A stretch of DNA of 64,000 nt from JAABTL01 sp964465355 (GTDB lineage Bacteria; Deinococcota; Deinococci; Deinococcales; Trueperaceae): positions 1 to 64,000 of the forward strand of contig CAYXJZ010000002.1 in assembly GCA_964465355.1 (NCBI GenBank), given 5' to 3'. Below the pieces are notes generated by a model. The model was not told where the DNA came from, made no database searches, and worked only from the letters and a program-made list of their open reading frames with translations. Shown here piece by piece: positions 9,692 to 17,971 of the stretch (positions are counted from its first letter, which is position 1; each line of letters starts with the position of its first letter). A program made the translations under genes and the position numbers.

Positions 9692-10990
9692 ATGTCCCTG
9701 ACCCGCATCCAGGACCTGGCCACCAAGGTGGGCCAAGAGGTCACCGTGGCCGGCTGGCTCACCGGCAGCCGCTCCTCCGGCAAGATCGCCTTCCTGCAGC
9801 TACGCGACGGCAGCGGCTTCGTGCAAGCCGTGGTGTCCAAGGCCGAGGTGGACGAGGCCGTGTTCCAGACCGCCCGCGAACTGGGCCAGGAGAGCTCCCT
9901 GCGCCTCACCGGCGCCGTGCGCGCCGACCCGCGCTCGCCCGGCGGCGTCGAGCTGTTCACCAGTGCCATCGAGGTGGTGCAGGCCAGCCAGGACTACCCC
10001 ATCACACCCAAGGAGCACGGCGTCGACTTCCTGCTCGACCAACGCCACCTGCACCTGCGCCACCGCAAGCCATGGGCCATCCTGCGCCTCCGTGACGAGC
10101 TGGAGCGGTCCATCCAGGACTTCTTCAGCGAGCGAGGCTTCGTGCGCTTCGACGCCCCCTTCTTCATGCCGACCGCGGTGGAGGGCACCAGCAACCTCTT
10201 CGAGATCGACCTCTTCGACGAGGGCAAGGCCTACCTCTCGCAGTCCGGCCAGCTCTACGCCGAGGCCGGCGCCATGGCGCTTGGCGCCGTCTACACCATG
10301 GGGCCCACCTTCCGCGCCGAGAAGAGCAAGACCCGCCGCCACCTGCTGGAGTTCTGGATGGTGGAGCCCGAGGTCGCCTACCTGGAGCACCAGGGCAACG
10401 TGCAGTTGCAGATCGACCTGCTCGCCTACCTGGTGGGCCGGGCGCTGGAGGAGCGCAAGACCGAGTTGGAGATCCTGGAGCGCGACACCAGCAAGCTGGA
10501 AGGCGCAGCAGCCGGCGACTACCCCGTCATCAGCTACGACAAGGCACTGGAGCTGCTGGCCGAGGCCGGTGAGGTCATCCCTTGGGGCGAGGACTTCGGT
10601 GCGCCGCACGAGACCATCCTTGGCGAGCGCTTCGACCGGCCGGTGGTCATCGAGCGCTACCCCACCAAGGTCAAGGCCTTCTACATGGAGCCGGTGCCTG
10701 GTGATCCGACACGGGTGCTGTGCGACGACGTCATCGCGCCGGAGGGCTACGGGGAGCTGATCGGCGGCTCGCAGCGCATCCACGACCTGGCACTGCTCAA
10801 GCAGCGCATCGAGGAGCACCAGCTGCCCTTCGAGGCCTTCGAGTGGTACCTGGACCTGCGGAAGTTCGGGAGCGTGCCGCATTCGGGCTTCGGGATGGGC
10901 TTGGAGCGGACGCTGGCGTGGATCAGTGGGGTGAAGCACCTGCGGGAAGTGATCCCCTTCCCGCGGATGTTGACGAGGATGTACCCCTGA
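9692..10990 (+). CDS. asnS: Asparaginyl-tRNA synthetase
   Basis: The 432-residue class IIb synthetase charges tRNA-Asn. An OB-fold (TVAGWLTGSRSSGKIAFLQLRDG) is followed by AsnRS-specific features: KEHGVDFLLDQRHLHLRHRKP, YLSQSGQLYAEAGAMALG, motif 2 FRAEKSKTRRHLLEFWMVEPE, and APEGYGELIGGSQRIHDL. Motif 3 is SGFGMGLERTLAWISG. The alternative, an archaeal-type AspRS, is rejected because the EFWMVEPE and IGGSQRI segments match asparaginyl enzymes, including that of Thermus as I recall it. Confidence 0.94.
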   Translation: MSLTRIQDLATKVGQEVTVAGWLTGSRSSGKIAFLQLRDGSGFVQAVVSKAEVDEAVFQTARELGQESSLRLTGAVRADPRSPGGVELFTSAIEVVQASQDYPITPKEHGVDFLLDQRHLHLRHRKPWAILRLRDELERSIQDFFSERGFVRFDAPFFMPTAVEGTSNLFEIDLFDEGKAYLSQSGQLYAEAGAMALGAVYTMGPTFRAEKSKTRRHLLEFWMVEPEVAYLEHQGNVQLQIDLLAYLVGRALEERKTELEILERDTSKLEGAAAGDYPVISYDKALELLAEAGEVIPWGEDFGAPHETILGERFDRPVVIERYPTKVKAFYMEPVPGDPTRVLCDDVIAPEGYGELIGGSQRIHDLALLKQRIEEHQLPFEAFEWYLDLRKFGSVPHSGFGMGLERTLAWISGVKHLREVIPFPRMLTRMYP

Positions 10991-11019
10991 GGGAGCACAG
11001 CGAATGGCATGGGTCATGG

Positions 11020-11025
11020 TAGACT
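11020..11025 (+). promoter_or_regulatory. Leaderless -10 box of the antitoxin gene
   Basis: TAGACT is followed by 6 nt and ATG 11032, with no Shine-Dalgarno. The toxin gene downstream would share this promoter. Confidence 0.55.
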
Positions 11026-11031
11026 TTCACC

Positions 11032-11286
11032 ATGCCCATCACCATCGATGCTGCCGGTCGGATCGTCATCCCCAAGGCCGTGCGCGAAGCGGCTGGCATC
11101 CGGCCGGGTATGCCGCTGGAAGCACGCTTCCATGACGGCCGCATCGAGATCGAGCCAGCACCTGCCAAGGTCGAGATCGTGGATCGCGGTGGTGTGTCGG
11201 TAGCGGTCTACGACGAGGGCACCCCCATCCTGCGCGCCGAGGACGTCAGCACCACCCTCGATGACCTACGAAAAGAACGTGGCTGA
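11032..11286 (+). CDS. AbrB/MazE-type antitoxin
   Basis: The 84-residue protein begins with a SpoVT-AbrB swapped-hairpin DNA-binding domain (ITIDAAGRIVIPKAVREAAGI, with PGMPLEARFHDGRIEIEPA following). The C-terminal 35 residues (RAEDVSTTLDDLRKERG) form the likely toxin-neutralising tail. It overlaps a PIN-domain toxin by 8 nt, the usual order antitoxin then toxin. It should bind its own promoter with the toxin to repress the pair. Confidence 0.85.
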   Translation: MPITIDAAGRIVIPKAVREAAGIRPGMPLEARFHDGRIEIEPAPAKVEIVDRGGVSVAVYDEGTPILRAEDVSTTLDDLRKERG

Positions 11287-11713
11287 AGCGGTCACGGCCC
11301 TCGACACCAGCGTGATCGTCCCCGCCCTGCTCGATCGACACGCGCACCACAAGGCCGCGCTGCCTCCTGTTCAGGCCGCGCTGGACGGTGACGCAGTCCT
11401 GCCTCTACCGGCGCTGCTCGAGGCCTACGCCGTGCTGACACGCCTTCCACCGGCTTGGCGCCTGCGCCCGAGCGACGCCTTCGAGCTGTTGAGCCGTACC
11501 TTCCGCGGGCGAGCGCGGATCGCCGGCCTGGAAGCTGAAGACGGCTGGCCCCTACTCGAAGGCTCGGCCATGTCGAGCATCGAAGGCGGCGCGATCTATG
11601 ACGCCCACATCCTCCTTTGTGCTCAGAAGGCCGGCGCAGAGATCCTGGTCACCTTCAACCGCCGTCACTTCGAACGCTTCGACCTGGGTGGCCTCCGGCT
11701 GCTCATCCCTTGA
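11279..11713 (+). CDS. PIN-domain ribonuclease toxin (VapC family)
   Basis: The protein is about 144 residues and is predicted to be a Mg2+-dependent RNase. PIN acidic residues are visible in ALDTSVIVPALLD (first Asp), LLEAYAVL (Glu) and IYDAHILLCAQKAG plus LVTFNRRHF (last Asp and core). I place the start at GTG 11279, overlapping the antitoxin by 8 nt. The frame is open further 5' to 11261 with an ATG that would add MTYEKN; the shorter form begins just before the first PIN strand. VapC toxins commonly cut initiator tRNA or rRNA, but the target here is unknown. Confidence 0.82.
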   Translation: MAEAVTALDTSVIVPALLDRHAHHKAALPPVQAALDGDAVLPLPALLEAYAVLTRLPPAWRLRPSDAFELLSRTFRGRARIAGLEAEDGWPLLEGSAMSSIEGGAIYDAHILLCAQKAGAEILVTFNRRHFERFDLGGLRLLIP

Positions 11714-11732
11714 GTCGCGGGCGCCTCCCGAC

Positions 11733-12350
11733 TTACCGCCCGGACAACCCCACACTCCCCCACAACGACTCAGCCGGTTCCCCATCCACCGTGATCCGCA
11801 CCTCCGCAGCGTCCACCGCCACCTGCGCGGTGGCCACCAGCGACCGCACCGCCCCCAACTCCACCGCCGTGGTGGTCAACGGCCGTGACGGCGTGGCGCC
11901 GGCCGGCCGGCCCTCCTCGGTGATCCGCACGTCGATCACCGCCACCCGCTGCCGATCCAGCAGCAACACGTAGCCCCTTGGGGCCGGCACCGACGCCGGC
12001 CAAGCACCCTGGGCTAACAGGTCGGCGCGCAAGGCCGACAGGGCGGCGTTCAGCACCTCGGTGGGATCCTGCGCAGCGATCTCGGTCATGGGCACATCGG
12101 CGAAACCAGGGCGCTCGAGGCCCTCCTGGTCGACCACCACGTAACGGATCTCCACCAGGCTGGTGGCGGCACCTTCTTCGCCCAGCAGCGGGCCCGGGGC
12201 TGGCGCGGTCGGCAGCGAACGCCCGCCGATGGCGTAGAGGATGGCCACCACCAGGGCGAAGACGGTGAGCAACACCTGCGGCGCGCCCCACCATGACCGA
12301 CGGCCGAGAGGCTCCAACTTGGCCTTGCTGCCGATGGTCTTCTCCGCCAT
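11733..12350 (-). CDS. Membrane-anchored GerMN-domain protein
   Basis: The protein is about 205 residues. It has a short basic N-terminus, one membrane helix (VLLTVFALVVAILYAIGG, about residues 27-45), a Pro/Gly linker and a beta-rich domain with the GerMN pattern (EVLNAALSALRADLL, then AVIDVRITEEGRP and a C-terminal VRITVDGEP). GerMN domains occur in germination and cell-wall proteins and often sit beside N-acetylmuramoyl-L-alanine amidases, as here: the amidase-like gene ends 13 bp upstream. A GTG at 12353 directly before the ATG is an alternative start. It probably faces the envelope; its role is unknown. Confidence 0.78.
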   Translation of the reverse strand: MAEKTIGSKAKLEPLGRRSWWGAPQVLLTVFALVVAILYAIGGRSLPTAPAPGPLLGEEGAATSLVEIRYVVVDQEGLERPGFADVPMTEIAAQDPTEVLNAALSALRADLLAQGAWPASVPAPRGYVLLLDRQRVAVIDVRITEEGRPAGATPSRPLTTTAVELGAVRSLVATAQVAVDAAEVRITVDGEPAESLWGSVGLSGR

Positions 12351-12363
12351 CACCCGTCGTCCC

Positions 12364-13725
12364 TCAAGGCAGGCCGGCCAGCGCCGTGGCCAGGGCCGTC
12401 GCCAACGCCAGTGAGGTGCCAGGGTCGCGCATGTCGTGGGCCGACATCTCGATCAGCAGGCCGCGGCCGGCCGCGCCCATCAGCACCGCCAGAGGGGCGC
12501 CACGCACCGCACCGGCGGTGAGGCCGGCGTTGGGCAGGGCCACGGCCAGGGTCTCCGCCATGCGCCTGCCCAGGTCGAGCCGCGGCACGAGGCGCAGCAG
12601 GATGGCCCGCCGCACAGCGTCGGTCTCCGGTCGATTCAAGGCTGCTTCGGCATTCCAGCGGATGGCCTGGTCCAGGTCCAGTGCTCCGGAGGCGTCATCC
12701 AAGACGTAGAGACGCACGGTGCCGGGCGGCAAGCTGCCCAACTGGATGGAGACGAAGGCGTCCGCCCCCGCGCCCATGGCCGCACGTTCGCTGAGCGGAA
12801 CTGGCGATGGACCGGGGCGCGTGCGGCTCACGTCCATCCCGGACGATGACAGGCCCTGGGCAAGCGCGTCGACGAAGCCCCTGACCAGCTCGTCCTCGCC
12901 GCCGGCGAGATCGAGGCCCGTGGGCACCGGTCCGGCGTCCAGCACCAAGCGACGGCCTTGGGTCACAGCCACCACCTCGGGCGGCGGCGCGGCGCCGAAG
13001 GCCACCACCACCTCGGTGCCGACGCCGTTGGGCAGTGTCAGGATCCTGGCGGTCATCCCCGGCTCCAGCTGCACCCGCGCCTCGGCTGTGCCGCGAACCG
13101 AGGCCAGCGAGGCGCGGATGAAGGCGTCGCCGTCCAAGGAGACCGAGGCAAGGGGATCGGCCCGGTCGAAGCGCAGCTCCAGCACGCCGTTGGGATGCTC
13201 GAAGCTGCTCACACGACCGGGGGCACTGAGGGAGAACACCAGCCGCTGGCCGGCGCCGAAGCCCTCCGAGCGCATGCCGAGGCTGGGCCTCGGCAGCACC
13301 AGCGCCACGGTGTTGCTGTCGGCCAGGAAGGAGACCATGCCGCCGAAGGCCTCACCGACCCCTTTGACCGGCAGGTAGGGCTCCACGCCGTCGTAGACCG
13401 CTGCCGGGCCGGGCCGGGAGCTTCCGTCGCGGTGGATGGCCGGCGTCACGGCGTTGGCCCTGCCCACCTCGTCGACCAGGGCCACCTGGACGATGGCGGC
13501 GCCAAGGCTCAGGGTCACACGACCCATGCCGGTGTCGATGCTCAGGTCGGCGCCCAAGGCCCTGGCCAGGTCGGTCGCTGGCGCGTACGCGACGCCAGGC
13601 ACCAGGTTGCTGGTGGCGCCTGGCACCACCACGCCGTTGACCACCAGGCTCTGCTGCGCGGCCGCCATGCCGAACAGGCTCAGGACCATGGGCAGCAGGA
13701 TCGCCACATGCAGTGGGCGCCTCAC
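12364..13725 (-). CDS. Secreted N-acetylmuramoyl-L-alanine amidase-like protein, zinc histidines missing
   Basis: The 453-residue protein has a signal peptide (LLPMVLSLFGMAAAQQ). A copper-amine-oxidase-N/SLH-like stalk domain follows (about 24-140; VVNGVVVPG), then an AMIN-like beta region (about 145-260) and a C-terminal domain with the Amidase_3 layout. That domain starts RLVLDAGPVPTG where active enzymes have DPGHGG, and has FVSIQLGS where they have SIHAN. Both zinc-binding His are replaced, by Pro and Gln, although the acidic residue in LLIEMSAHD remains. It is probably a catalytically dead wall-binding or regulatory protein. The GTG start overlaps the smpB stop by 4 nt. Confidence 0.8.
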   Translation of the reverse strand: MRRPLHVAILLPMVLSLFGMAAAQQSLVVNGVVVPGATSNLVPGVAYAPATDLARALGADLSIDTGMGRVTLSLGAAIVQVALVDEVGRANAVTPAIHRDGSSRPGPAAVYDGVEPYLPVKGVGEAFGGMVSFLADSNTVALVLPRPSLGMRSEGFGAGQRLVFSLSAPGRVSSFEHPNGVLELRFDRADPLASVSLDGDAFIRASLASVRGTAEARVQLEPGMTARILTLPNGVGTEVVVAFGAAPPPEVVAVTQGRRLVLDAGPVPTGLDLAGGEDELVRGFVDALAQGLSSSGMDVSRTRPGPSPVPLSERAAMGAGADAFVSIQLGSLPPGTVRLYVLDDASGALDLDQAIRWNAEAALNRPETDAVRRAILLRLVPRLDLGRRMAETLAVALPNAGLTAGAVRGAPLAVLMGAAGRGLLIEMSAHDMRDPGTSLALATALATALAGLP

Positions 13726-14165
13726 GAACGCTCGCCCTTGATGGCGCGGTCCATCTCTCGCTTGGCGTCCTTGGCGGCCTCGGCCGCGCGCTTGTCGTGC
13801 TTCTTGCGTCCCCTGGCCAGGGCGATCTGCAGCTTGGCCCGACCGTGCTCGTCGAAGTAGAGCTTCAGCGGCACCACCGTCAGGCCGCGGCGCTCCAGTC
13901 CCTTGCGCAGCTCCTCGATCTCGCGGCGGTTCAGCAGCAGCTTGCGACGCCTGCCTGGTTCATGGTTGTTGTAGGAGGCCTCGGTGTAGGCGGGGATGGT
14001 GGCACCCTCCAGCCACACCTCGTTCGCCTCGACCTTGGCGTAGGCCTCGGCGATGGAACCGCCGCCCGCGCGCAGCGACTTGACCTCGCTGCCGCGCAGG
14101 GCCAGCCCTGCCTCGAAGGTCTCGAGCAGGTCGTAATCGTGACGGGCACGGCGGTTGTTCAGCAT
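13722..14165 (-). CDS. smpB: SsrA-binding protein SmpB
   Basis: The 147-residue protein binds tmRNA and rescues stalled ribosomes by trans-translation. Recognisable segments are NNRRARHDYDLLETFEAGLALRG at the N-terminus, GSEVKSLRAGGGSIAEAYA, the NNHEPGRRRKLLLNRREIEEL block, and the basic C-terminal tail (ALARGRKKHDKR) that enters the ribosome mRNA channel. TATCAT lies 8 nt before the ATG. It lies 69 bp downstream of priA and runs directly into the amidase-like gene. The tmRNA gene itself is not in the window. Confidence 0.95.
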   Translation of the reverse strand: MLNNRRARHDYDLLETFEAGLALRGSEVKSLRAGGGSIAEAYAKVEANEVWLEGATIPAYTEASYNNHEPGRRRKLLLNRREIEELRKGLERRGLTVVPLKLYFDEHGRAKLQIALARGRKKHDKRAAEAAKDAKREMDRAIKGERS

Positions 14166-14173
14166 CGCCGGCC

Positions 14174-14179
14174 ATGATA
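14174..14179 (-). promoter_or_regulatory. Leaderless -10 box of smpB
   Basis: TATCAT on the minus strand is followed by 8 nt and ATG 14165, with no Shine-Dalgarno. Confidence 0.45.
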
Positions 14180-14234
14180 CCCGGCGCGGATGAAGGCGCC
14201 GGCCAACCGGGCCGACTCAGTCAAGGAAGTCAGA

Positions 14235-16367
14235 TCAGTCAAGGAAGGCAGAGATGTCGAAGGGATCGACATCGATGCGCAGCTGCACACCGCCGCCTGG
14301 TCGTTGATCCACTTCTGCCAGGCGCTTGATCAGCTCTGCCTCGTCCTTGGCCCGCACGAAGAGGTGGAAGGCGTAGCGGCCCCTGACCTTGGCCACCGGC
14401 GCCGGCGCTGGACCGAGCACGTCGTCCTCTGGCAGGCCGGCGGTATGCAGACGGTCGACCACGCCCTGGGCCGCCAGCGCGGCGCGAGCTGGCTCGCGGT
14501 GGCTGAGCTGCACCCGTGCCCAGCGGCGGGAGGGGGGGTAGCCGAATGCCTCCCTGCGCTCAGCCACGTGGCCCAGCAGCTCATCCACCGCTTGGTCAAG
14601 GTCATCAGAGGTCCATGTGCGCCACAACTGGTGCTCGGTGCGCTGCACCTGCGCCAGCAGCAGCGGCCGCCGCGCGCTGCCGGAGATCTCGGGCAGCTGC
14701 AGCAGTGTGCGCAGCGCGTCCTCCTCGGCCCTCAGGTCCTCGTGGTCGAGCAGGGCGTCCCCGGATGTCACCGCCACCAGCGACAGCTTCGGCAGCGGCG
14801 GTGCTCGCAGCAGCGCAACGGTGCCCACCACCACCCCCGGCTCGCCGGCCAGCATGGCGCTCAGGTCCTCGCGGCGGTCGCGGTCCCAGCTCAGCACCCG
14901 CGTTCCGGGCAAGGCCTTCTGCACCGTCTCGGCCACCCACTCGGTGCCGGCGCCCGGCCTTGGCGCCAGGTCGGGCGCGCCGCAGGCAGGGCAGTCATGG
15001 GGCGCGGCCTGCTGGTGCCCGCAGAGGTGGCAACGCAGCCGACCTGCGCGCGCATGCCAGCGCAAGGGCACGGCGCAGTGCGGGCAGGGCACCGCCTCGC
15101 CGCAGTGGCCGCAGGCCAGTGCAGCAGCGTAGCCACGCCGCGGCACCAGCAGGACGGCCTGCCTTTCGCGTTCGACCACTTGCCTCAACAGTCGCAACAG
15201 CGGCGTGCTGATGGGCCAGCCACGCTCCTGCTTGACGTCGACCACCACGGCGCGCAGGGCAGGACGGGGCAGGCGCAGCTCCTCTGACGCGGCCATGGCG
15301 CCCAGTTCGGCGGTGGCCAGCGCATCCACCAGCGCCCAGCCAGCCCCTGCCGCATCGGCCAGCACCAGCGCGTCGCTGCGTCCTACGCTGCGGGCGCCGG
15401 CCAGCTGCTTGTAGCTGGCGCTGGCGGCGTCCCACACCACCACGGCCCGTAGGGCCGGCGCGGGCAGGCTGAGGATGGGGTAGGTGCCGAGCACCACAGC
15501 CGGGGTGCCATGGGCCAGGGCTTCACGCAGCGCAAGGCGCTGGGCGTCGTCCAGCTCCGGCCCCCAGCGAAGCGTGGGCAGGTGTCGTGCGACCTCGGCG
15601 GTGAGTTGCTCGCTGCCGGCGTGCTCGGGGATGAGGAAGAGCACCTGGCCGCCGGAACGCAGCTCGCGCCCCAGCGCGGGCAGCAGGGCGGCCAAGCGGC
15701 TGCTCGCGTCGCCGCCGCTCACCAGGCTGCCGGCCGGCGAGAAGGCACCGAGCACCTGCCCGGCCGCGACCTCCCCCGCCACCCCTCCCTCGACCGACGC
15801 GGCCTCCTCCGCCATCACCCAGGGTGCCGGTGGTGGCTCCTTGGGGCGGTCGGTGTAGGCGGCGTAGCCCTTCGTCACCAGACCCCGCGCAGCCGAGACC
15901 GGCACCGCCGCATCGCGCGCCAGACCGGCAGCACCTGCCTCCATCGGACCGTGCAGGTGCAGGTAGGCCAGCGCCCGGCGTTGCGCTTCCTTGGGCTTGC
16001 CTTGCAGGTCGTCGTCCTCCGGGCGAACCGCCGTCAGCACCCGTTCGGTGTCGACGATGGGGTTNNNNNNNNNNNNNNNNNNNNNNNNNNNNNNNNNNNN
16101 NNNNNNNNNNNNNNNNNNNNNNNNNNNNNNNNNNNNNNNNNNNNNNNNNNNNNNNNNNNNNNNNGTCTCGGCCGACCTGGCCTCCCGCACCGCGCCGACG
16201 ATGCCCACCCTCAGGCCGCCCTGCCACGACACCGCCACCCGGGCGCCGAGCGGCCAGGAGCCATCAACGGGCCCCGCGGGCGCCTCTCCGGCCGGCGACG
16301 CCATGGGCGCCAGGTAGTCCAGTGCAGGCAGCGGCAAGGGCAACCAGATCTGGAGCACGAGAGGCAC
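14235..16367 (-). CDS. priA: Primosomal protein PriA, helicase motifs degenerate (interrupted by assembly gap)
   Basis: PriA recognises stalled forks and reloads the replisome. The N-terminal 3' DNA-binding domain lies before the gap and a winged-helix region after it. The zinc domain is intact (CGHCGEAVPCPHC, CHLCGH, CPACG), as is the C-terminal domain. The helicase core is not: where GxTGSGKT is expected the protein has SPAGSLVSGGDASS, the DEEH box reads WDAA, and the GRAGR motif is absent. D. radiodurans PriA has been described as a pseudohelicase, so this fits Deinococcota. The start is GTG 16367, 5 nt after TACACT. The gap hides part of the protein; its true size is unknown. Confidence 0.9.
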   Translation of the reverse strand: MPLVLQIWLPLPLPALDYLAPMASPAGEAPAGPVDGSWPLGARVAVSWQGGLRVGIVGAVREARSAEXXXXXXXXXXXXXXXXXXXXXXXXXXXXXXXXXXNPIVDTERVLTAVRPEDDDLQGKPKEAQRRALAYLHLHGPMEAGAAGLARDAAVPVSAARGLVTKGYAAYTDRPKEPPPAPWVMAEEAASVEGGVAGEVAAGQVLGAFSPAGSLVSGGDASSRLAALLPALGRELRSGGQVLFLIPEHAGSEQLTAEVARHLPTLRWGPELDDAQRLALREALAHGTPAVVLGTYPILSLPAPALRAVVVWDAASASYKQLAGARSVGRSDALVLADAAGAGWALVDALATAELGAMAASEELRLPRPALRAVVVDVKQERGWPISTPLLRLLRQVVERERQAVLLVPRRGYAAALACGHCGEAVPCPHCAVPLRWHARAGRLRCHLCGHQQAAPHDCPACGAPDLAPRPGAGTEWVAETVQKALPGTRVLSWDRDRREDLSAMLAGEPGVVVGTVALLRAPPLPKLSLVAVTSGDALLDHEDLRAEEDALRTLLQLPEISGSARRPLLLAQVQRTEHQLWRTWTSDDLDQAVDELLGHVAERREAFGYPPSRRWARVQLSHREPARAALAAQGVVDRLHTAGLPEDDVLGPAPAPVAKVRGRYAFHLFVRAKDEAELIKRLAEVDQRPGGGVQLRIDVDPFDISAFLD
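16065..16164. other. Assembly gap of 100 N inside priA
   Basis: Exactly 100 N marks a scaffold join of conventional, not measured, size. The PriA segment expected between the 3' DNA-binding domain and the late winged-helix region is missing, so the real gap may be longer than 100 bp. Confidence 0.98.
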
Positions 16368-16372
16368 GGGTC

Positions 16373-16398
16373 AGTGTACGCGCGGCCTCTGGTATCCT
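16373..16398. promoter_or_regulatory. Back-to-back -10 boxes of priA and purM
   Basis: Only 39 bp separate the two starts. TACACT (minus strand, 16373-16378) stands 5 nt before the priA GTG. TATCCT (plus strand, 16393-16398) stands 8 nt before the purM ATG. Neither gene has a Shine-Dalgarno, so both transcripts are probably leaderless and the polymerase sites overlap. Confidence 0.5.
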
Positions 16399-16406
16399 CG
16401 GTCACG

Positions 16407-17489
16407 ATGTCCGGCCAGGACCAAGACACCATAGGCAGCAGCCCAGAGGCGAGCCCAGAAGGCGGCGTCACCTACCGCGACGCCGGCGTCGACCTGTCGG
16501 CCGCCGCCGACACCATGACCCGCATCCGCGACGCCGTGACCTCCACCTACGGGCCGAGGGTGCTGCAGGGCATCGGCGCCTTCGGCGGCCTGTTCGAGCT
16601 GCCAGGCGACGTGCCGGAGCCGGTGCTGGTGGCCTCCACCGACGGCGTTGGCACCAAGACGCGAGTCGGCGCAGCCCTCGGCCAGGTGCACGGCCTCGGC
16701 CGCGACCTGGTCAACCATTGCGTCAACGACGTGCTGGTGCAGGGCGCCACCCCCCTGTTCTTCCTCGACTACATCGCCAGCGCGCGCTTGGAGCCCGCCC
16801 TGGTGGCCGACGTGGTTGGGGGCGTGGCCGAGGCCTGCCGCGAGGCCGGGATGGCGCTGCTCGGCGGCGAGACCGCCGAGATGCCCGGGGTCTACGCCCC
16901 AGGCGAGCTGGACCTGGTCGGCACCATCGTCGGCATCGTGGCCAAGTCCAAGGTGATCAACGGCAGCTCGGTACGTGAGGGCGACGTGCTGCTGGCGCTG
17001 CCTTCCGGTGGCCTGCAGACCAACGGCTTCTCGCTGGCCCGCACGGTGGTGCGCGGTCGCTACCAGGACCCGGTTGACCCAGCCGACCCGGACGGCCCCA
17101 CCATGGGCGAGGCCCTGCTGGCACCGCACCGTTCCTTCCTGAAGGACGTCAGGCCGCTGCTTGATGCGGGCCTGGTGCGTGCCTTGGTGCACGTCACCGG
17201 CGGCGGCATCCCCGGCAACCTGCCGAGGGTGCTGCCGGAAGGCCTTGGCGCGGTGGTCGATCCGACCTCCTGGGCCTGGCCGCCGGTGTTCCGCCGTCTG
17301 CAGCAGTTGGGTGAGATCGACGAGGTGGAGATGCGCATCGCCTTCAACCTTGGTGTTGGCATGATCGTGATCCTGCGCCCTGAGGACGAGGCGCGTGCTC
17401 GCGAGCTCTCGCCCGCGTTGGCCTGGCGCATCGGCGAGGTGGTGGCGGGCGAAGGTGTGCGGTTCGAAGCGTCCGCGGCCGTCGCCTAG
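16407..17489 (+). CDS. purM: Phosphoribosylformylglycinamidine cyclo-ligase
   Basis: The 360-residue enzyme (AIR synthetase) catalyses the ATP-dependent ring closure of FGAM, the fifth step of purine synthesis. Diagnostic segments are YRDAGVDLSAAADTMTRI at the N-terminus, LVASTDGVGTKTRVG, LVNHCVNDVLVQGATPLFFLDYIA, and LLGGETAEMPGVYAPGELDL. The C-terminal half carries HVTGGGIPGNLPRVLPEG. The first 20 residues before the conserved start are Ser/Gly/Glu-rich and probably disordered. It stands alone, away from other pur genes. Confidence 0.96.
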   Translation: MSGQDQDTIGSSPEASPEGGVTYRDAGVDLSAAADTMTRIRDAVTSTYGPRVLQGIGAFGGLFELPGDVPEPVLVASTDGVGTKTRVGAALGQVHGLGRDLVNHCVNDVLVQGATPLFFLDYIASARLEPALVADVVGGVAEACREAGMALLGGETAEMPGVYAPGELDLVGTIVGIVAKSKVINGSSVREGDVLLALPSGGLQTNGFSLARTVVRGRYQDPVDPADPDGPTMGEALLAPHRSFLKDVRPLLDAGLVRALVHVTGGGIPGNLPRVLPEGLGAVVDPTSWAWPPVFRRLQQLGEIDEVEMRIAFNLGVGMIVILRPEDEARARELSPALAWRIGEVVAGEGVRFEASAAVA

Positions 17490-17566
17490 GGGCTTCCCCG
17501 GCCTTGAGCCGCAGTCCTTCAGCGCCGCTGGACCGGTGATGCGCCGAGTTCACACCAGGGCACGCT

Positions 17567-17965
17567 TCAGTTCGTCGTCCAGTAGCCGAGGATGAACATC
17601 GAACCGTCCGAGAGCAGCAAGGTGACGCCTTCCGCCCCCGTTCGTGTCGGATGGACGAAGGACAACGAGGCTGCCCCTTCCTCCGGCGAAACCTCCCTCT
17701 CCAGTGTGTAGCCAGCCGCCTCGAAGGCCAGGATCAGGGCTTCGCGCGCCCCATCGGCCTCGAAGACCAGGTAACAATGCTTCGGCTCAGCATCCGCCAA
17801 TCCCAGATCGTCGAAGAGGCTGGCGCAGGCCATGCCATGCAGAGACATGGCACCAGCGGGGAGGGAGACAGCAGGATCGCCGTGCCACTCGAAGGCAGGA
17901 ACCGGCTCCTGTGCCGCAGCCAGGAAAGCTAGCGAGGCCGCGACGACCAGCATCCATTTGTTCAT
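17567..17965 (-). CDS. Secreted hypothetical protein
   Basis: The 132-residue protein has a clear signal peptide (MNKWMLVVAASLAFLAAAQ). The mature part of about 113 residues contains two cysteines (GMACASLFDD and KHCYLVFEA) that could form a disulfide, and an alternating beta pattern ending LLLSDGSMFILGYWTTN. I do not recognise a family. TAACGT stands 6 nt before the ATG, which supports it as a real leaderless gene. It is convergent with purM. The size and layout suggest a small periplasmic or exported ligand-binding or inhibitor-like domain, but this is only a guess. Confidence 0.65.
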   Translation of the reverse strand: MNKWMLVVAASLAFLAAAQEPVPAFEWHGDPAVSLPAGAMSLHGMACASLFDDLGLADAEPKHCYLVFEADGAREALILAFEAAGYTLEREVSPEEGAASLSFVHPTRTGAEGVTLLLSDGSMFILGYWTTN

Positions 17966-17971
17966 AGAGCT

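Noticed and set aside
9692..10990. Archaeal-type aspartyl-tRNA synthetase instead of AsnRS
   Set aside because: The EFWMVEPE and APEGYGELIGGSQRI segments are asparaginyl-specific.
11032..11713. The toxin-antitoxin pair as part of a mobile island
   Set aside because: There is no integrase, repeat, tRNA or composition change beside it; the flanks are ordinary core genes.
15510..17489. A fused plus-strand frame running through the N gap into purM
   Set aside because: It is joined only by undefined bases; purM starts at 16407 after its own -10 box.
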